Part shown: positions 16,857 to 25,560 of the stretch, piece by piece
Layout: each line of letters begins with the position of its first letter
Position numbering within the stretch: the first letter of the stretch is position 1
Notes under the pieces: model-generated
What the model saw: the letters and a program-made list of their open reading frames with translations, nothing else
Told to the model about the DNA's origin: nothing
Databases searched by the model: none
Origin: Alphaproteobacteria bacterium
Lineage (GTDB): Bacteria > Pseudomonadota > Alphaproteobacteria > Reyranellales > Reyranellaceae
Length of the DNA: 64,000 nt
Direction of reading: 5' to 3'
Assembly (NCBI GenBank): GCA_017308235.1
Contig: JAFKFL010000012.1
Location: 296,144-360,143 of the forward strand
Translations under genes and position numbers: made by a program

Positions 16857-17359
16857 GTTCTGCCGTTTTGCGCTATTCGCGCCAGACGTTGTGGGCCGAC
16901 TATATCCGTGCCGGCGCTGGGGCCTTGCTGTGCGGCCTGCCTTTGCTGTTCCTCGAGGTCAACCGCTGGATCGGCATACTGCTCTCCGCGGCCTGCCTGC
17001 TGTTCCTGCTGTTCTTGGTACGGACCATCTTGCGCCAGATGACCCGCTACGTTCTCGGCCCCGACACCTTCGCGGCCGATGGGCCGGCCGGCAGTCTGGT
17101 CGAATGGGGGCGGCTCGATCGCCTGATCCTGTCCTACTATTCGACCAAGCGCGACCGAACGGGCGGATGGATGCAGCTTGTCGTGCGCTCGGCCGGCGCA
17201 CGACCTGTGAAAGTCGATTCCTCACTCGACGGCTTTTACGATATCGTCGAACGGGCCGCGCATGCTGCGGAGGCCAGAAAACTCGAGCTCACCCGCGCCA
17301 CGCGGATCAATTTGCGCTCGATGGGGATCGCCGTAGCGGGGCAGGAAGAAGTGGAATGA
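16853..17359 (+). CDS. Conserved-type membrane protein of unknown function
   Basis: A 168-residue protein whose likely start is TTG at 16853, which overlaps the preceding stop (TTGA) behind a GGGAGG-like site. Two adjacent transmembrane helices cover about residues 20-55 (AGALLCGLPLLFLEV and ILLSAACLLFLLFLV). The rest is a cytoplasmic domain with DTFAADGPAG, VEWGRLDRLILSYYSTKRD and a VVRSAGARPVKVDSSLDGFYDIV strand-helix pattern resembling a PH-like fold. I do not recognise the family. It closes the glycosyltransferase operon and overlaps the peptide-transport ATPase gene by 4 nt. Confidence 0.75.
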   Translation: MSSAVLRYSRQTLWADYIRAGAGALLCGLPLLFLEVNRWIGILLSAACLLFLLFLVRTILRQMTRYVLGPDTFAADGPAGSLVEWGRLDRLILSYYSTKRDRTGGWMQLVVRSAGARPVKVDSSLDGFYDIVERAAHAAEARKLELTRATRINLRSMGIAVAGQEEVE

Positions 17360-19314
17360 ACGAACTGCTGCGGGTCGAGAATTTGACGGTCGAGTTCGGC
17401 GTTCACGAAGGCATCCTGCGCGCGGTCGACAACGTGTCCTTTTCCATCCCGCCGGGTGGCACCGTGGCGCTGGTGGGTGAATCGGGTTCGGGCAAGTCGG
17501 TGTGCAGCCAGGCGATCATGGGGCTCCTGCCGCGCGCGGCCTCGATCCCGTCCGGCTCCATCCTCTTCAAGGATCCGCGCGACGCCTCGCCGGTGGTCGA
17601 CATCGCCAAGTTGTCGGCGTCCGGCCCGGAGATGCGCACGATCCGCGGCGGTGAAATCTCCATCATCTTCCAGGAGCCGATGACCTCGCTTTCGGCGCTC
17701 CATACCGTGGGCGACCAGATTGGCGAGGCGGTCGAGCTGCACGGCGCCCATGTCAACGGCGCCCATATCAACGGTAAGGCGCGCAGCAAATTAAGCCGGT
17801 CGGAGATCGACGAGATCACGACCTCGATGTTGCGCATGGTGGGCTTCCCCGATCCCAAGCGCGCCTTGCGGACTTATCCTTTCGAGCTATCCGGCGGCCT
17901 GCGCCAGCGCGCCATGATCGCCATGGCGCTGGTGTGCCGACCGGCTCTCCTGATCGCCGACGAGCCGACGACCGCGCTCGACGTCACGATCCAGGCGCAG
18001 ATCCTGCGTCTGATGAAGGATTTGCAGAAAGAGCTGGGGATGGCGCTGCTGATGATCACGCACGATCTCGGCGTGGTCGCCAATGTCGCCGACGATGTCG
18101 TGGTGATGTACCGCGGCAAGGTGGTTGAGTCGGGAAATCTGCACGACATCTTCCGCGATCCGCAGCACCCGTATCTCAGGGCGCTGCTGCATGCGGTGCC
18201 GCGCTTCGACATGCAGCCCGGCGAGCGGCTGCGGCCGATCCGCGAGATCAAGGCCGCGACCGGACATCTCTTGCGTGAGAAGCCCGAAGCCCAGCCGCTG
18301 GCGACCTTCAATCCCAAAGCGCCGGTGCTGAAGGTTCGCCATCTCACCAAGACCTTCCGTATCCGCAAGGCCGATACCCTGCTCGATCAGCTTCTCGGTG
18401 GCGGCTCGACACGCGTGGTGCGCGCGGTGAACGATGTGAGCTTCGACGTCGAGCGCGGCGAGTGCCTTGGGTTGGTGGGTGAATCGGGTTGCGGCAAGAC
18501 CACGCTCAGCAAGATGCTGATGCGTGGTGTGTCGGCTGACGACAACGGAGACGCTCCCGGGGGAGCCGGCCGCGTGATCTACGACGACTGGGGCCGCAAG
18601 ACCGACGTGCTGACCCTGGAGGGCGAGCCGCTCAACCGCTTCCGTACCAAGCTGCAGTTCATCTTCCAGGACCCGTTCGGTTCGCTCAATCCACGCATGA
18701 CGGTCTACGACATCCTGGTCGAGCCGCTGATCATCCATAAGGTCGGCGACGAGGGCTATCGCCGCGAGATGGTGGGTGAGTTGATGGAGCTGGTCGGGCT
18801 CGACCGCCGCCAGCTCAGCCGCTATCCGCATTCCTTCTCCGGCGGCCAACGGCAGCGCATCGGCATTGCGCGGGCGCTGGCGCTCAGGCCCGATATGGTG
18901 ATCTGCGACGAGCCGGTGTCAGCGCTCGACGTCTCGATCCAGGCCCAGATCCTCAATCTCCTGAAGGACCTGCAGAAGCAGCTCGGCCTCACCTATCTCT
19001 TCATCAGCCACAACCTCGCGGTGGTCGACTACATCGCCGATCGCATCGCCGTGATGTGTGCCGGCCGCCTGGTCGAGCTGGCGCCGGCGGGTGTGCTGTT
19101 CCGCAATCCGCTGCATCCCTACACGCGCGCGCTGGTTTCGGCCGTGCCGTTCCCCGATCCCGGCCAGCGACTCGACCTGCGGGCGCTGATGGAAGGCAAG
19201 GCCTCCGATCCCAAGCAATGGCCGGCGCCCTATACCGACACAGGCACGGTGCCACTCTATTGGACCGAAGCCGAGCCCGGCCATTACGTGCGCGTGACGC
19301 GCGAGGCGGCCTGA
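17356..19314 (+). CDS. Fused dipeptide/oligopeptide ABC transporter ATPase (YejF-like)
   Basis: A 652-residue protein with two complete ABC ATPase domains. Domain 1 (about 1-290) has [43 protein letters not shown] and [10 protein letters not shown]. Domain 2 (about 320-640) has [42 protein letters not shown] and FISHNLAVV. Each ends with the peptide-transporter extension ([16 protein letters not shown]). It powers import through the two permeases directly downstream. The ATG at 17356 overlaps the previous stop; the gene ends in TGATG overlap with the permease. No substrate-binding protein is encoded nearby. Confidence 0.92.
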   Translation: MNELLRVENLTVEFGVHEGILRAVDNVSFSIPPGGTVALVGESGSGKSVCSQAIMGLLPRAASIPSGSILFKDPRDASPVVDIAKLSASGPEMRTIRGGEISIIFQEPMTSLSALHTVGDQIGEAVELHGAHVNGAHINGKARSKLSRSEIDEITTSMLRMVGFPDPKRALRTYPFELSGGLRQRAMIAMALVCRPALLIADEPTTALDVTIQAQILRLMKDLQKELGMALLMITHDLGVVANVADDVVVMYRGKVVESGNLHDIFRDPQHPYLRALLHAVPRFDMQPGERLRPIREIKAATGHLLREKPEAQPLATFNPKAPVLKVRHLTKTFRIRKADTLLDQLLGGGSTRVVRAVNDVSFDVERGECLGLVGESGCGKTTLSKMLMRGVSADDNGDAPGGAGRVIYDDWGRKTDVLTLEGEPLNRFRTKLQFIFQDPFGSLNPRMTVYDILVEPLIIHKVGDEGYRREMVGELMELVGLDRRQLSRYPHSFSGGQRQRIGIARALALRPDMVICDEPVSALDVSIQAQILNLLKDLQKQLGLTYLFISHNLAVVDYIADRIAVMCAGRLVELAPAGVLFRNPLHPYTRALVSAVPFPDPGQRLDLRALMEGKASDPKQWPAPYTDTGTVPLYWTEAEPGHYVRVTREAA

Positions 19315-20312
19315 TGTTGCATTACGTCGCCCGCCGTCTGCTGCTGATGATCCCGACGCTCTTCGTCATCAGCCTGCTGGTCTACATGATCATCAACATG
19401 CCGCCGGGCGATTGCGTGACATCGCAGATCGACGAGCTGCTGGCGCGTGGCGATGCCGACGCGCTGGCGCGTGCCGGCGAGCTGCGTGCGATCTACGGCC
19501 TCGACCATTCGGTGTGGTATCGCTACTTCCATTGGCTGGGCGGCATCTTCCGCTGGGACTTCGGGTTGTCCTGCCAGGACACGGTCCCGGTGAAGGATCT
19601 GATCGGCGAGCGGCTGGCGCTCACCATCATCATGGAAAGCTGCACCATCCTCTTCATCTGGACCGTATCGTTCGTGATCGGCGTCTATGCCGCGACCCAT
19701 CAGTACAAGTTCGGCGACTATGCCGCCTCGTTCATCGGTTTCCTGGGGCTCGCTATTCCCAACTTCCTCCTGGCGCTGGTGCTGCTCTATGTCGGCAAGG
19801 TCTATTTCGGCGTCTCGATCGGCGGGCTGATGGATCCCGAGTTCATCGAGCAACCGCTTTCCTGGGCCAAGTTCGTCTCGGTCGCCCAGCACCTCGTCAT
19901 CCCGACGATCGTGATCGGCACATCGGGTACCGCCGGCATGATCCGGAGGCTGCGCGCCAACCTCCTCGATGAGCTGCAGAAACAATACGTGGTGACCGGC
20001 CGCGCCAAAGGCCTCTCGCCCATGAAGCTGCTGGTCAAATATCCGCTACGCCACGCGATCAACCCGTTCGTCGCCGACATCGGCCATTTGTTGCCCGAAG
20101 TCGTTTCCGGCTCGGTCATCGTTTCGGTGGTGCTGTCGCTGCCGACCATGGGGCCGATGCTGCTGACCGCGCTCAAGACACAGGACGTCAATCTTGCCGC
20201 GACGTTCCTGCTGTTCGTCGCGGTGCTGACCGTGATTGGCATGCTGATCTCGGATCTTTTGCTAGCCGCCCTCGATCCGCGCATCCGGTTCGGCGCGGCG
20301 GGCGAGAAGTGA
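19314..20312 (+). CDS. Peptide ABC transporter permease (DppB/YejB type)
   Basis: A 332-residue inner-membrane permease. The N-terminal RRLLLMIPTLFVISLLVYMIIN helix is typical of the DppB/OppB family. The import-loop motif is YVVTGRAKGLSPMKLLVKYPLRHAINPF (around residues 222-249), followed by SGSVIVSVVLSLPTMGP. It begins within the stop of the ATPase gene (TGATG). With the next gene it forms the channel of a peptide or related importer. Confidence 0.9.
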   Translation: MLHYVARRLLLMIPTLFVISLLVYMIINMPPGDCVTSQIDELLARGDADALARAGELRAIYGLDHSVWYRYFHWLGGIFRWDFGLSCQDTVPVKDLIGERLALTIIMESCTILFIWTVSFVIGVYAATHQYKFGDYAASFIGFLGLAIPNFLLALVLLYVGKVYFGVSIGGLMDPEFIEQPLSWAKFVSVAQHLVIPTIVIGTSGTAGMIRRLRANLLDELQKQYVVTGRAKGLSPMKLLVKYPLRHAINPFVADIGHLLPEVVSGSVIVSVVLSLPTMGPMLLTALKTQDVNLAATFLLFVAVLTVIGMLISDLLLAALDPRIRFGAAGEK

Positions 20313-20319
20313 GGCGGCG

Positions 20320-21507
20320 ATGAGTGACATTGCCCCCCGTCCACCGGCCGGCCGGCCGGCCGCGACACCGCATGTCGTGAGCCACGAGCCATGGGATCCC
20401 TACGTCGCCGACAAGCTCACGGCCGACCAGGAAAAGTACTACATGGCCGGCCAGTGGAAGCTGATGTGGTGGCGCTTCCGCCGCCATCGGCCGGCCGTGG
20501 TATCGGCTGCTTTCCTGGCGCTGATGTATTTCTCGATCCTGATCTCCGAGTGGATCGCGCCCTACGACCTGCACACCCGCCATGTCCGTTACATCTTTGC
20601 CCCGCCCCAGGGCATCCATCTCTTCCACGACGGCCAGTTCATCGGCCCCTATGTCTACGGGCTCTCCACGCACCGCGACGAAGACACCTTGCAGCGCGTC
20701 TACAAGGCCAATCATGCCGAACGGCAGAAGCTGCGCTTTTTCTGCAGTGGCGAGTCGTACAAGTTCTGGGGCCTGATCGAAGGCTCGTTTCATCTCGTCT
20801 GTCCGCCCGAGGGCGGCACCTTCTTCCTGCTGGGAACCGACCGGCTCGGCCGCGACATGTTGAGCCGTATCGTCTATGCCGCGCGCATCTCGCTCACCAT
20901 CGGCATCATCGGCATCACGCTCTCCTTCACGTTGGCGCTGATCCTGGGGGGACTCGCGGGCTATTACGGCGGCTGGGTCGATCTCGTGGTCCAGCGCATC
21001 ACCGAGATCCTCAAAAGCTTCCCGCATCTGCCGCTCTGGCTCGCGTTGTCGGCGGCGCTGCCCGTCACCTGGTCGCCGCTCCTGGTCTATTTCGGGATCA
21101 CGCTGATCCTGGCGCTGCTCGACTGGCCGAGCCTCGGCCGCGCCGTCCGCTCCAAGCTCCTGGCCCTGCGCGAGGAAGATTATGCCGTCGCCGCGCAAAT
21201 GATGGGGGCGAAGCCCGCCCGCATCATCGGCCGCCACTTGCTGCCGGGCTTCATGAGCCATCTGATCGCCTCGGCGACGCTCTCCATTCCCAGCATGATC
21301 CTGGCCGAGACGGCGCTCAGCTTCCTGGGGCTGGGATTGCGGCCCCCTATCACCTCCTGGGGGGTGCTGCTGAACGAGGCGACCGACATCAATGTCGTGG
21401 CGGTGAACTGGTGGCTGATGCTGCCGGTCGTGCCGGTGATTCTGGTGATTCTGGCCTACCAATTCATGGGCGACGGCATGCGCGACGCCGCCGATCCGTA
21501 CGCCTGA
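20320..21507 (+). CDS. Peptide ABC transporter permease (DppC/YejE type)
   Basis: A 395-residue permease, longer than the usual 300 or so because of an extended N-terminal cytoplasmic stretch and a large periplasmic insertion (residues about 85-165) after the first helix. The OppC-type core is present: LLGTDRLGRDMLSRIVYAAR, YAVAAQMMGAKPARIIGRHLLPG (import loop), SFLGLGLRPPITSWGVLL, and a terminal FMGDGMRDAADPYA. It starts 7 nt after the preceding permease. The order ATPase-permease-permease without a binding protein is noteworthy. Confidence 0.9.
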   Translation: MSDIAPRPPAGRPAATPHVVSHEPWDPYVADKLTADQEKYYMAGQWKLMWWRFRRHRPAVVSAAFLALMYFSILISEWIAPYDLHTRHVRYIFAPPQGIHLFHDGQFIGPYVYGLSTHRDEDTLQRVYKANHAERQKLRFFCSGESYKFWGLIEGSFHLVCPPEGGTFFLLGTDRLGRDMLSRIVYAARISLTIGIIGITLSFTLALILGGLAGYYGGWVDLVVQRITEILKSFPHLPLWLALSAALPVTWSPLLVYFGITLILALLDWPSLGRAVRSKLLALREEDYAVAAQMMGAKPARIIGRHLLPGFMSHLIASATLSIPSMILAETALSFLGLGLRPPITSWGVLLNEATDINVVAVNWWLMLPVVPVILVILAYQFMGDGMRDAADPYA

Positions 21508-21530
21508 CGCAAGGTTTTTCGTCAACTCGT

Positions 21531-21581
21531 TGATTTCGAGAGGAAATCACCGAAAGAGCAGTGTGATAAAAAAATCACACT
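21531..21581. promoter_or_regulatory. Two adjacent short perfect inverted repeats upstream of ccmA
   Basis: The first is tgatttc-gagag-gaaatca (21531-21549; 7-bp arms, 5-nt loop). The second is agtgtgat-aaaaaa-atcacact (21560-21581; 8-bp arms, 6-nt loop). No T-tract follows on either strand, so a terminator is unlikely. They could be operator sites in the 260-bp gap between the peptide transporter and the ccm operon; the binding protein is unknown. Confidence 0.45.
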
Positions 21582-21767
21582 TCCGCCCCATTTGGGTCTA
21601 GCGACCGCCATCACCGCTTTCCATGTTCGGGTTGTATCTCCCCCGAACGTGGTCCCCCCAAAGCCACGTTCAGCCTCCTCGGAGGCGTTCGGCCGTCCTG
21701 TCATTCTCCCCCGACAGGGCGGCCTCTTTCTTTCCGGCCCCTTTCTTTCCGACCAGTCCGCTCCGCC

Positions 21768-22403
21768 ATGGTACGACGGCAGTCCATGGTGTCCGCCGTC
21801 CTCGAAGTGTCGGGCTTGGCTTGCCGGCGTGGCGGCCGGCGGGTGTTCGACAATCTTTCCTTTGCCCTGACGGGTGGCGAATTGCTGGCCCTGACCGGCC
21901 GCAACGGCAGCGGCAAGACCACGCTCTTGCGGGCGCTGGCGTTGCTGGTGCCCTCCCTGGCCGGGACGATCCGCTGGAAAGGGGCGGATGTGCACGATGA
22001 CCGCGAGAACTGGCGAGCCAAGCTCGCCTGGCTCGGCCATCAGGATGGTTTGAAGGGCGACCTGACGGCGGCCGAGAACATTTTGGTCGCCCAACGGCTG
22101 CGCGGACAGCCGGCCGACGTCGACCGTGTCGCCCATGCGTTGTCCGCCTTCGATCTCACGGCCCTGAAGGACCGCGCCGCGCGCACGCTGTCCGCCGGCC
22201 AGCGCCGCCGTGTGGCCCTGGCGCGGGTCGTTGCCGCGAAGGCGCCCTTGTGGCTGCTCGACGAGCCGTTGAACGCCCTCGATGCGCCCGCGCAGAAGGC
22301 CCTGAACGAAGGGCTTACCCGCCATCTGGCGGAGGGAGGCCTGGCCATTGCCGCGACCCATGCGCCGCTCGACAGCGCGCGCATCCTGGAACTGGGTGCC
22401 TGA
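21768..22403 (+). CDS. ccmA: Haem exporter ATP-binding protein CcmA
   Basis: A 211-residue ABC ATPase, the usual CcmA size. It has GRNGSGKTTLLRALALL (Walker A), LGHQDGLKGDLTAAENI (the Q-loop region typical of CcmA), TLSAGQRRRVALARV (signature), and PLWLLDEPLNALDA (Walker B). With CcmB it forms the complex that releases holo-CcmE from CcmC during cytochrome c maturation. Two in-frame ATGs (21768 and 21786) are possible starts, and neither has a strong ribosome site. It is first in the ccm cluster and ends in TGATG overlap with ccmB. Confidence 0.92.
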   Translation: MVRRQSMVSAVLEVSGLACRRGGRRVFDNLSFALTGGELLALTGRNGSGKTTLLRALALLVPSLAGTIRWKGADVHDDRENWRAKLAWLGHQDGLKGDLTAAENILVAQRLRGQPADVDRVAHALSAFDLTALKDRAARTLSAGQRRRVALARVVAAKAPLWLLDEPLNALDAPAQKALNEGLTRHLAEGGLAIAATHAPLDSARILELGA

Positions 22404-23065
22404 TGGGCTTTGGCGCGCTTTTCCTGCGCGATCTGCGGCTGGTGTGGCGGCGGCCGGGTGACGTCGCGGTCGTGCTGGCCTTTTTTGTCGTGGCGACCGT
22501 GCTCTTTCCGCTCGGCATCGGACCGGAGTCCAACCTGCTGGCCCGCATCGCCGCCGGCGTGCTGTGGGCGGCGGCCCTGTTCGCCTCGATGCTCTCGCTC
22601 GATCGCCTGTTCGCCGCCGACTACGAGGACGGCGCGCTTGATCTCCTGCTCCTTGCGCCCTGGCCGCTCGAGTTGGCGGCGCTCGCCAAGTGCGCCGCGC
22701 ACTGGGTGGTGACGGGCCTGCCTTTGGCGGTGCTGGCGCCCCTGATCGGCGGCGCCTTCGGTCTGGACGATCGGAGCCTCCTGGTACTGGTCCTCACACT
22801 GTTGGTCGGCACACCGGCGCTGTCGCTGATCGGCGGTCTCGCCGCCGCGCTGACGTTGGGGGCGCGACGCAGTGGCGCGCTTCTCGCCCTGCTGGCGCTG
22901 CCGCTTTGCGTGCCGACCCTGATCTTCGGCGCCTCGGCGATCGAAGCGACCGCGACCGGGGAAGGCTTTTGGGTCCACCTCGCCATCCTGGGCGCATTGG
23001 CGCTGATGTCGCTCGCCACCTTGCCGTGGGCGATCGCCGCAGCCTTGCGCCAGGCGGGCGAGTGA
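22403..23065 (+). CDS. ccmB: Haem exporter permease CcmB
   Basis: A 220-residue polytopic membrane protein, the expected CcmB length, with about six helices. It opens FLRDLRLVWRRPGDV, followed by FPLGIGPE and LDRLFAADYEDGALDLLLL, all characteristic of CcmB. It partners CcmA. The ATG at 22403 lies in the ccmA stop, so the two are translationally coupled. ccmC starts 25 nt downstream. Confidence 0.93.
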   Translation: MGFGALFLRDLRLVWRRPGDVAVVLAFFVVATVLFPLGIGPESNLLARIAAGVLWAAALFASMLSLDRLFAADYEDGALDLLLLAPWPLELAALAKCAAHWVVTGLPLAVLAPLIGGAFGLDDRSLLVLVLTLLVGTPALSLIGGLAAALTLGARRSGALLALLALPLCVPTLIFGASAIEATATGEGFWVHLAILGALALMSLATLPWAIAAALRQAGE

Positions 23066-23090
23066 GGCGATAGAAGAGCCGGAACCGACC

Positions 23091-23810
23091 ATGGCCGATC
23101 TCCACTTCCTCGCCAATCCGGCGCGCTTCCGGCGCTTCAGCCAGCGCGTGCTGCCGGCGCTTTGGTTGGTGACGGCTCTCGCGCTCGTGATCGGCCTTTA
23201 TTGGAGTCTCGTGATCGCGCCGCCCGATTATCAGCAGGGTGACACGGTGCGGATCATGTTTTTGCACGTGCCGTCGGCGTCGCTTGCCATGGCGGGCTAC
23301 CTGCTGCTGGCGGCGCTCGGCGCTTCGCTCCTGGTGTGGCGCCATCCGTTGGCGGCGCTGATGGCGCGCGCGACCGCGCCGGTGGGTGCCACCTATGCCG
23401 CCGTCTGCCTGATCACCGGCTCGCTGTGGGGGCGCCCGATGTGGGGCACCTACTGGGTGTGGGATGCGCGGCTGACCTCGTTCCTGCTGCTCTTCTTCCT
23501 CTACCTCGGCCATATCGCCTTGAGCCGGGCCTACGATGATTCCGAGCGCGGCGATCGTGCCGCCGCCATCCTGGCCGTCGTGGGGGCGATCAATGTGCCG
23601 ATCATCAAATTCTCCGTTGATTGGTGGAACACGTTGCACCAACCGGCCTCGATCATGCGCCTCGACGGACCGTCGATCGATCCGTCGCTGCTGTGGCCGT
23701 TGCTCTGGATGATGGGCGCGCTGGCCCTGCTGTTCGTCGCGCTGGTGCTGATGCGCACCGAGACCGAGATCGATCGCCGCCGCCTCGAGATTGCGGAGAA
23801 CCAGGACTAG
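23091..23810 (+). CDS. ccmC: Haem-handling protein CcmC
   Basis: A 239-residue membrane protein with six predicted helices. The tryptophan-rich WWD-type motif is GRPMWGTYWVWDARLTS (around residues 122-138), and haem-ligand histidines occur in FLHVPSAS and WWNTLHQPAS. CcmC loads haem onto CcmE at the periplasmic face. An SGNH-like gene follows after 8 nt, where ccmD would normally be. Confidence 0.95.
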   Translation: MADLHFLANPARFRRFSQRVLPALWLVTALALVIGLYWSLVIAPPDYQQGDTVRIMFLHVPSASLAMAGYLLLAALGASLLVWRHPLAALMARATAPVGATYAAVCLITGSLWGRPMWGTYWVWDARLTSFLLLFFLYLGHIALSRAYDDSERGDRAAAILAVVGAINVPIIKFSVDWWNTLHQPASIMRLDGPSIDPSLLWPLLWMMGALALLFVALVLMRTETEIDRRRLEIAENQD

Positions 23811-23818
23811 CGGCCGCC

Positions 23819-24889
23819 ATGGAACGACGTGCGCGTTGGCTCTTTCTTGGCATCAATGTCGCGGCTGTGCTGTTGGCCGTGGGGGCGTTCCTGCTCTACC
23901 GCAGCCTGCAGCCCGTGCCGGGCAGCGACACGCATTTCGAAGGCACGATCGCCCAACCCGGCGTCTATGACGTGTGGGACGACATGGGCCACCTCCTGAA
24001 GCCGAACCAGCGTGTGACCGCGCGGTTGGTTTCGCCTTACAGGACGGTGTACGACGTCACCTACGGCATCGGCCCCGATGGCTTTCGCGTCGTGCCCCCC
24101 AATCCGGCCGATCCCGACGCTTGCGTCGTGCTGTTTGGCGATTCCAACACCTTCGGCATCGGCGTGCAGGACAACCAGACCTACGCCTGGCAACTGGCCG
24201 AGCGCGGCAAGGGGCGCCTCGCCGTCTACAACTTCGGTGTCCCTGGCACGGGCCCGCACGAGATGCTGGCAGGCCTGCAGTCGGGTCGTTTCCAGAAGAT
24301 CCTCGGCTGCACGCCCACCGACGTGGTCTATTTCTTCATTGTCGAGCATATCGGTCGTGTGACGGGCCGGCTTTCGCCATGGGACACGCACGGGCCACGC
24401 TATCGCCTGGACGCTAACGGCAAGGCGGTGCGCGACGGCAACTTCGATACGAGGCCGCACGATCCAACTCCCGACCTCGACGAGGGCCTGCTGGGTTGGC
24501 GTCGGATGGTCTACGGCATCGATCGCGTCGGCACGCGCGAGGAGACCGAGCTCACCGCCGCGATTATGATCCAATCGGCGCGCGAGATCGCCCGCTTCGC
24601 GCCCAAGGCCAAGTTCCACGTGCTGTTCTGGACCATGTTCGACAGCAAGCGACTCGACGAGCTTGCGTCGGACCTGACGGCCGCCGGCATCGTCGTTCAT
24701 CCGGTGCAGCAATTTCTGCCCGGTTATCGCGACCACCAGCTTCGTTACGTCAATGGGCAAGAGGACGGTCATCCCAATCCCATGACGCACGGCAAGTTTG
24801 CCGACTACATCTTGAAGCAAATCGTGGCAAAGCGCCGCTCGACCGATGCTTCCGCCGCTCCGCCCGTTAAGCTATCCCACTCGCCATGA
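23819..24889 (+). CDS. SGNH/GDSL-hydrolase-like protein embedded in the ccm operon
   Basis: A 356-residue protein with one N-terminal membrane anchor (residues about 7-26). The SGNH block I nucleophile is in [14 protein letters not shown] (GDS), the block II Gly is in [12 protein letters not shown], and a C-terminal [15 protein letters not shown] supplies the Asp-x-x-His pair of block V. Family members are esterases or acyl/acetyl-transfer hydrolases. It sits between ccmC and ccmD and overlaps ccmD by 4 nt (ATGA), so it is co-translated with the haem-maturation genes. A role in that pathway is not known to me; it may be a hitch-hiker acting on envelope acyl groups. Confidence 0.8.
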   Translation: MERRARWLFLGINVAAVLLAVGAFLLYRSLQPVPGSDTHFEGTIAQPGVYDVWDDMGHLLKPNQRVTARLVSPYRTVYDVTYGIGPDGFRVVPPNPADPDACVVLFGDSNTFGIGVQDNQTYAWQLAERGKGRLAVYNFGVPGTGPHEMLAGLQSGRFQKILGCTPTDVVYFFIVEHIGRVTGRLSPWDTHGPRYRLDANGKAVRDGNFDTRPHDPTPDLDEGLLGWRRMVYGIDRVGTREETELTAAIMIQSAREIARFAPKAKFHVLFWTMFDSKRLDELASDLTAAGIVVHPVQQFLPGYRDHQLRYVNGQEDGHPNPMTHGKFADYILKQIVAKRRSTDASAAPPVKLSHSP

Positions 24890-25056
24890 TCCTCCTGGCC
24901 TCGGGCTTTTTCGCCATGGGCGGCTACGGCGCCTTCATCTGGGGCGCCTATGGCGCGGCGGTGCTTGCGCTCGGCGCGCTGGTGGTGACTTCGATCGTCC
25001 AGCATCGCAAGGCGCGGCAGGCGCTGGCCAGGCTTGGCCTGGAGCGGCGGCGATGA
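24886..25056 (+). CDS. ccmD: Haem exporter protein CcmD
   Basis: A small 56-residue membrane protein: one helix preceded by [14 protein letters not shown], the typical CcmD pattern, and followed by a basic tail (HRKARQAL...RR). CcmD stabilises the CcmABC-CcmE release complex. The ATG at 24886 overlaps the SGNH gene stop, and its end overlaps the ccmE ATG at 25053 (ATGA both times). Its position and length match CcmD. Confidence 0.88.
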   Translation: MILLASGFFAMGGYGAFIWGAYGAAVLALGALVVTSIVQHRKARQALARLGLERRR

Positions 25057-25499
25057 CGCCCAAGCGCAAGCGGCTGTGGCTGCTGGTGGGCTCGCTCGGC
25101 GTTCTGGGTGTGGCGGCGGCGCTGGTGCTGTCGGCCCTGTCGGACAACATCGTCTTCTTCTATTCGCCGAGCCAGCTTGCCGAGAAGCATGTGGCGGCCG
25201 ATCGTCGCTTCCGGCTCGGCGGCCTGGTCGAGAACGGCAGTGTGCAGAAGCACGGCACCGAGGTGCGCTTTCGCGTCACCGATCTCAAGCAGAGCGTTGA
25301 GGTCGTCTATCGCGGCATCCTGCCCGACCTCTTTCGCGAAGGGCAGGGCGTGATCGCGGAAGGCTCACTCGATCGTGACGGCGTTTTCACCGCGCGCGAG
25401 GTATTGGCCAAGCACGACGAGAAGTACATGCCGCCCGAGGTGGCCAAGGCGTTGAAGGAGTCCGGCCGCTGGCAGGAAGGCGAGGGGACGACGAAATGA
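25053..25499 (+). CDS. ccmE: Haem chaperone CcmE
   Basis: A 148-residue, single-helix-anchored periplasmic OB-fold protein. The N-terminal [22 protein letters not shown] anchor is followed by FFYSPSQ and RRFRLGGLV. The haem-attachment motif is KHDEKYMP, with the covalent-haem His121 and Tyr125 (HxxxY). It receives haem from CcmC and passes it to CcmF. The gap to ccmF (25500-25560) carries a short palindromic stretch. Confidence 0.95.
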   Translation: MTPKRKRLWLLVGSLGVLGVAAALVLSALSDNIVFFYSPSQLAEKHVAADRRFRLGGLVENGSVQKHGTEVRFRVTDLKQSVEVVYRGILPDLFREGQGVIAEGSLDRDGVFTAREVLAKHDEKYMPPEVAKALKESGRWQEGEGTTK

Positions 25500-25560
25500 G
25501 CATCTTGTGTAAGTCTCCACGCCGGTCACCCTCGCTCACTTCGTTCGCTGCGGGTGCCGC

